Source of the DNA: Ustilago trichophora
Lineage: Eukaryota > Basidiomycota > Ustilaginomycetes > Ustilaginales > Ustilaginaceae
Direction: 5' to 3'
Assembly (NCBI GenBank): GCA_900323505.1
Contig: OOIN01000002.1
Span: 2,480,001-2,544,000, forward strand
Length of the DNA stretch: 64,000 bases
The notes under the pieces: generated by a model
What the model saw: only the letters and a program-made list of their open reading frames with translations
Databases searched by the model: none
What the model was told of the DNA's origin: nothing
Shown: one piece after another, positions 60,478-64,000 of the stretch
Position numbering within the stretch: position 1 is the first letter of the stretch
Layout of the letters: every line of letters begins with the position of its first letter
Translations under genes and position numbers: made by a program

Positions 60478-61806
60478 TCAGCCGGACAAAGATTCAGGCG
60501 AACGAGCCACCCAGGCAATCTTGGCCCCCTTCAACACCTGCTCAACCATTCCTTCCTTCCCCCCTTCATCCTCCCGCTTCACGTTTTGAAACACCTGCAG
60601 CGGCCGTACGAATCCGTATCCCTGCCCGTAAGCTACCGTCTGTACCAGTCTGAGACCCATACTTTCGAGCAAATAATCAAAGTCTTGGCCAGGCCTGAGT
60701 CGAAGCGCTTTAATCTTGCCCTTGATGGTGCCATCCATATTCTTGGCCGAATGGTAGGAACGCCATTCTTGTCGTTCTAGGAACAACAGGCCGCCCGGTC
60801 GGAGGGTGTGGGAGATACGAGCAAAGAACAGGATGAGACCGGAGTCGGATTGCTGGATATGGATCCATTTGGTGATAGAGAGTGCGAGGATTAGGTTGTG
60901 CTTGCGATTATCGAGGAGGGTGACTTGTGAGAGTGTAGATGGGGGGTAGTGGAATGGCTGGACTGGTGAGGAGGGATTGACCCACTCGGCAGCGAGGAAG
61001 TTCAGGTGAGGTGGTGCGAGGTCCAAGCTTTCCCTCGTGGTGGAACGACCGTCTTGACTTGGAATTGTTGCTCCGTTCTCGTGGCCGCCTATCTTGTGTC
61101 GCTTGGCATCTCGATGCTGGTCGCTATCATGCCACGCGCCGAGAAATGAGCCACCAAACAATGTAGGAAACACAGACGGGAAAAAAGCTGCTTCTGCTGG
61201 TAGGTGTGGTGTTCGCAGTCCTTTGTACGCCCAGCTAATGGTACCGCAAACTTGGTCTGCGGAAAGGAGATGCGGACGATACAGCGAACGTGCCACGGCA
61301 GCTGATTCTTTGGCTTGTTTGATGAGCGACGGATCGATGTCTACGCCAGTAATCTGGATTCGCAGAGGCATGGAAGCAGCTCCATCCGAAGAAGAGGTCT
61401 GCATCTCCTGTGACGCCTGGTTGATGTCTTCAAGTAGACGAGGAAGAGTCTGTGCAAGCTGAATCGTAAGCTTCCCTGAGTTGCATCCTATATCAAGCAC
61501 CGTGACCACCGATCCAGCGCCTGCCACGCCCTCGATGCAAGAGTGCTGATCAGTCCAGTCTAAATCATCGTAGTGGGCAGAGAGGTACTTGAGAATAGCG
61601 GCTACGCGGCTGTCCAGGGCAAGAGCTGGATGGATCGCATCGTCGTGCGCAACATGATCCGACTCTGTCTGCTCGCCGCTGGCCGGGTTGCGAATGTGAT
61701 AGTAGCGTTGAAAGTTGCCATACACAGGTCTAGCTATTATGCTCGTAGAAGCCTTGTTCACATGGTGTCGCCGAAGAGCTTTGTGCTCGGCCGTGTTGTG
61801 TGGCAT
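60478..61806 (-). CDS. Bin3/MEPCE-type RNA 5'-phosphate methyltransferase
   Basis: Single exon, 442 residues from the ATG at 61806. Residues 30-39 are GNFQRYYHIR, the typical Bin3 entry motif. SAM motif I is VTVLDIGCNSGKL at about 102-113, then DIDPSLIKQAKESA, LNFLAAEWVN and LILALSITKWIHIQQSDSGL, LRPGGLLFLERQEWRSY. This matches MEPCE (7SK snRNA capping) and S. pombe Bmc1, which methylates the gamma-phosphate of Pol III-type RNAs and binds telomerase RNA and U6. In this organism the RNA target is unknown. A 60-residue insertion after the DID motif is Ser/Gly/His-rich. Confidence 0.9.
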   Translation of the reverse strand: MPHNTAEHKALRRHHVNKASTSIIARPVYGNFQRYYHIRNPASGEQTESDHVAHDDAIHPALALDSRVAAILKYLSAHYDDLDWTDQHSCIEGVAGAGSVVTVLDIGCNSGKLTIQLAQTLPRLLEDINQASQEMQTSSSDGAASMPLRIQITGVDIDPSLIKQAKESAAVARSLYRPHLLSADQVCGTISWAYKGLRTPHLPAEAAFFPSVFPTLFGGSFLGAWHDSDQHRDAKRHKIGGHENGATIPSQDGRSTTRESLDLAPPHLNFLAAEWVNPSSPVQPFHYPPSTLSQVTLLDNRKHNLILALSITKWIHIQQSDSGLILFFARISHTLRPGGLLFLERQEWRSYHSAKNMDGTIKGKIKALRLRPGQDFDYLLESMGLRLVQTVAYGQGYGFVRPLQVFQNVKREDEGGKEGMVEQVLKGAKIAWVARSPESLSG

Positions 61807-63079
61807 CAAGCAGACGAGCGGCGAGCGAAGGTTGATGTTGCTTGCAAGAGACGGTGATGAACGGACCTCTAAAACGAAGGTCAGCTGCGGTGTGGACCCT
61901 GAAGACTTTGCGCAAAATTTGAAGATGTTAGACCTACGACTGCCATTTTCTATCGCGACAAATTAACGCGACACTATTCAAGACAGCGTGCACCGTGTGT
62001 GGCCTGCGGACCACGTTGGAAGCCCATTGGGCAGTGCTGAGACCGCGTGATGGATCTTGGCTACGCCTTTTGACCCTGACACACTCACACTTCATCTCAG
62101 CTTAAACGCCCAGCCCCACAAGACATTGATCACTAGAAGGCTCAGAGACAGCATGTGCATGTGCGCACTCGAGGCAATGCCGAATCCTGGCCTGTCATCT
62201 GGAATGGCTCCGTTACAAGCGCACATACACCAAGATTAGGGTTTTGACAAATTGTTTGTAACGCACGGCCCACGAGCGGGTTGTTTGGTTGAAGTATAGA
62301 TGTGAGAGTTTGAGGCAGAATGACCTGTCGACGCTGCAAGCTGCAATCTGCACAAGGCGTGCTCTCTCTCTCTCTCTTCTGCTGCGCGCTGCACAGCCGC
62401 GGATTGATTTTTTTTTTGACACAAGGCAAAAACGAGTGTGGGGAGAGACTCTTAGCTGAGGGCGCTCTGTCGTCCGCTTTGCCGCTCGCTCGCTCTCTCT
62501 CTCTGTGCAGCTGCACGGAGGATTACGTGCAGACACGTCGGCTTTTCTCTCGACACTCACCACCAATCACTCCCACCAGTCCCACCAACACCATCTCCTC
62601 CTCTTTCTCCTCCTTCTGTCTTTCTGTCTCTCTCTCTCTCTCTCTCTCTCTTCCAAGTTCTTCCCTTGTTCCACTTCTCTTCTGTATCTGTTGTTTGCTC
62701 CATTCAAACCTCGCTCTTCGCTCCCACAAACATCAACTGCTTTCAGTTACCTCGTTCCGCCACATCTTTGAATTTTCTACGACGAAAGCTATTTTGCATT
62801 GCTCATTCGCATCCACCATCTCCCTGTACTTGGCTCTCGATAATTCTGCTCTTCTTGCCATACCCGGTAATCAAACCTTGACGTCTTGACAGCAAGCCTC
62901 GTACCCACCACCCGTTCCGTGCATCTCATCCCACGCTTTCAACCATACACGCATCCTTGCCACTCGGTACTAGAATCTACCTGCACTACTGTGCCAGAAG
63001 CACACAGGCACACGCACGCACAACCTCACACCGAGATCCAAAGCACTCAAGACATCACTCAGGTTTCTTTGCACACAAC
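61807..63079. other. Divergent intergenic region, 1.3 kb
   Basis: Lies between the Bin3-type gene (minus) and the R3HCC1-like gene (plus). It holds CT tracts on the plus strand at 62363-62377, 62492-62503 and 62627-62651 and long pyrimidine-rich DNA before 63080. No separate gene is called. Confidence 0.55.
62627..62651. repeat. (CT)n microsatellite in the R3HCC1-like gene leader
   Basis: About twelve CT units on the coding strand, 430 bp upstream of the ATG at 63080. Confidence 0.95.
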
Positions 63080-64000
63080 ATGTCGGTCGCATCTGCATTG
63101 CCCCTCCTGTCGCCTCTAGTGACCCGAATCCTCGAACTCTCCGGCTTCCCACCTCAACTTAAAACACGAGACTTGCAACAAGTCTTTGCAGCCTATGAGG
63201 AGGAAAAAGGCGGCTACAAGATCAAATGGGTCGATGACACTACTGCTCTCATCATCTTTGCCGATCCTGCCACTGCCAAAAAGGCATATCTCCGCACCAT
63301 CATGTCACCTCCCCAGCAGCTCATCAACGACAATGGCGTCCCCGCCAAGATCAAGCCTTACGATGGAGATGATGCCAGCGCCATCATCTCCAGTGTCTCA
63401 AACAGACAACGCTCTCGATCCAACGGAGGTGGCATCCTCGGCAGTCCCACCAAGCAACCTGCAGAGCTCGTTGCACCTTCTACACCGGATAGCCCCTCCA
63501 AGCCTCTGCGCGCACATGCACACACTCCTTCCTTTGGCCGTTCCCTGGGTCACAGACGCCAACAGAGCGGCTCCAACCCCAACCTTCCACCCAAGCCGGT
63601 AGCCGCAGCCTTATTCGATGCTGCCAACGGCGGCCCTTCCCCTGCCAACCGCGTCCTTGCCGGAGTTGACACACTGAGCGGCATCGCCGGTCTTCCCGCC
63701 AATCCTGTCGCAACAGCAAGGTCTACACTGTCGTCCGAGTCGACAAGCAAAATGTCGCGCAACAGCAGCAACACTTCGGACGCACTCGACTCTGACCTTG
63801 CCAGTCTCTCGCTAAACAACAACAACAACAACAACGGCACCAATTCATCCCCCACATCAAGCACCGAAGGCCTCCTCTCGGCACCCGCCATCATCTCCAA
63901 CGGAACCAACAAACGCTTCAGCCCAAGCAGCACCTCAAACACCCACCGACAATCGCCACTTGCAACAACACCTTCTCCCTCGCCTTCATCGGAAGCTGCT
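63080..64000 (+). CDS. R3HCC1-like protein with RRM-like N-terminus (3' end cut by window edge)
   Basis: The frame runs 307 codons from the ATG at 63080 to the window edge. Residues about 15-75 (ILELSGFPPQLKTRDLQQVF, then YKIKWVDDTTALIIFADPATAKKAYL) match the C-terminal RRM-like fold of animal R3HCC1/R3HCC1L and its fungal relatives. The rest is Ser/Asn/Pro-rich, with poly-Asn at about residues 246-252 and phosphosite-like SPSKP and RRQQS motifs. The function of this family is poorly known; nucleic-acid or protein binding is inferred from the fold. Only the 5' part is visible, so later domains or introns cannot be judged. Confidence 0.82.
   Translation, partial: MSVASALPLLSPLVTRILELSGFPPQLKTRDLQQVFAAYEEEKGGYKIKWVDDTTALIIFADPATAKKAYLRTIMSPPQQLINDNGVPAKIKPYDGDDASAIISSVSNRQRSRSNGGGILGSPTKQPAELVAPSTPDSPSKPLRAHAHTPSFGRSLGHRRQQSGSNPNLPPKPVAAALFDAANGGPSPANRVLAGVDTLSGIAGLPANPVATARSTLSSESTSKMSRNSSNTSDALDSDLASLSLNNNNNNNGTNSSPTSSTEGLLSAPAIISNGTNKRFSPSSTSNTHRQSPLATTPSPSPSSEAA

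Overview
This is nuclear DNA of a fungus. The best fit is a smut-type basidiomycete (Ustilaginales, near Ustilago, Sporisorium or Pseudozyma). The basis is long, mostly intron-free genes rich in C-ending codons, a few short introns (about 95-245 nt, GT..AG) in small housekeeping genes, 0.2-2.6 kb intergenic gaps full of (CA)n, (CT)n and (GA)n tracts, and a Rac1, Rav1, Sec21 and Nse2 gene set of fungal type. The organism call is inference, not a database match. I see no tRNA, rRNA, CRISPR array or operon.

Layout: 1-16.5 kb holds an ankyrin plus CCCH zinc-finger protein (minus strand, cut by the window edge), a mitochondrial PPR-like protein, a 2,233-residue golgin-like coiled-coil protein and a bZIP factor of the CYS3/MetR type (minus). 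18.6-25.6 kb holds coatomer gamma (SEC21), the SMC5/6 SUMO ligase NSE2 (minus, 3 exons) and CTP synthase. 25.6-28.2 kb is a gene-free stretch with a 768-bp inverted-repeat element flanked by TA (a MITE) and a compound (AC)n(AG)n microsatellite. 28.2-35.2 kb holds a disordered orphan protein, ribosomal protein eS28 with a 922-nt intron, a UPF0303 protein (minus) and Rac1. 36.2-44.3 kb holds a UBE2O-type E2/E3 enzyme (minus) and the RAVE subunit Rav1. 44.7-50.8 kb is rich in mitochondrial functions: acyl carrier protein (minus, 3 exons), ribosomal protein bL17m and a second PPR-like protein. 51.4-64 kb holds a small putatively secreted protein, a protein with a split PH domain, heme oxygenase (minus), a Bin3/MEPCE-type RNA cap methyltransferase (minus) and the start of an R3HCC1-like RNA-binding-fold protein that runs off the right edge.

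The genes do not form one pathway or a biosynthetic cluster. They cover secretion (Sec21, the golgin-like protein, Rav1/V-ATPase), mitochondrial gene expression (two PPR proteins, bL17m, mtACP), ubiquitin/SUMO (UBE2O, Nse2), RNA biology (CCCH, Bin3, R3HCC1-like) and signalling (Rac1, PH protein). I found no convincing previously undescribed system. The best leads are the MITE, a very regular 36/25/21-residue repeat array in the giant coiled-coil protein, a recurring GTACAGTACTGTAC-type palindrome in intergenic DNA, the unusually long RPS28 intron, and an unrecognised secreted-type protein.
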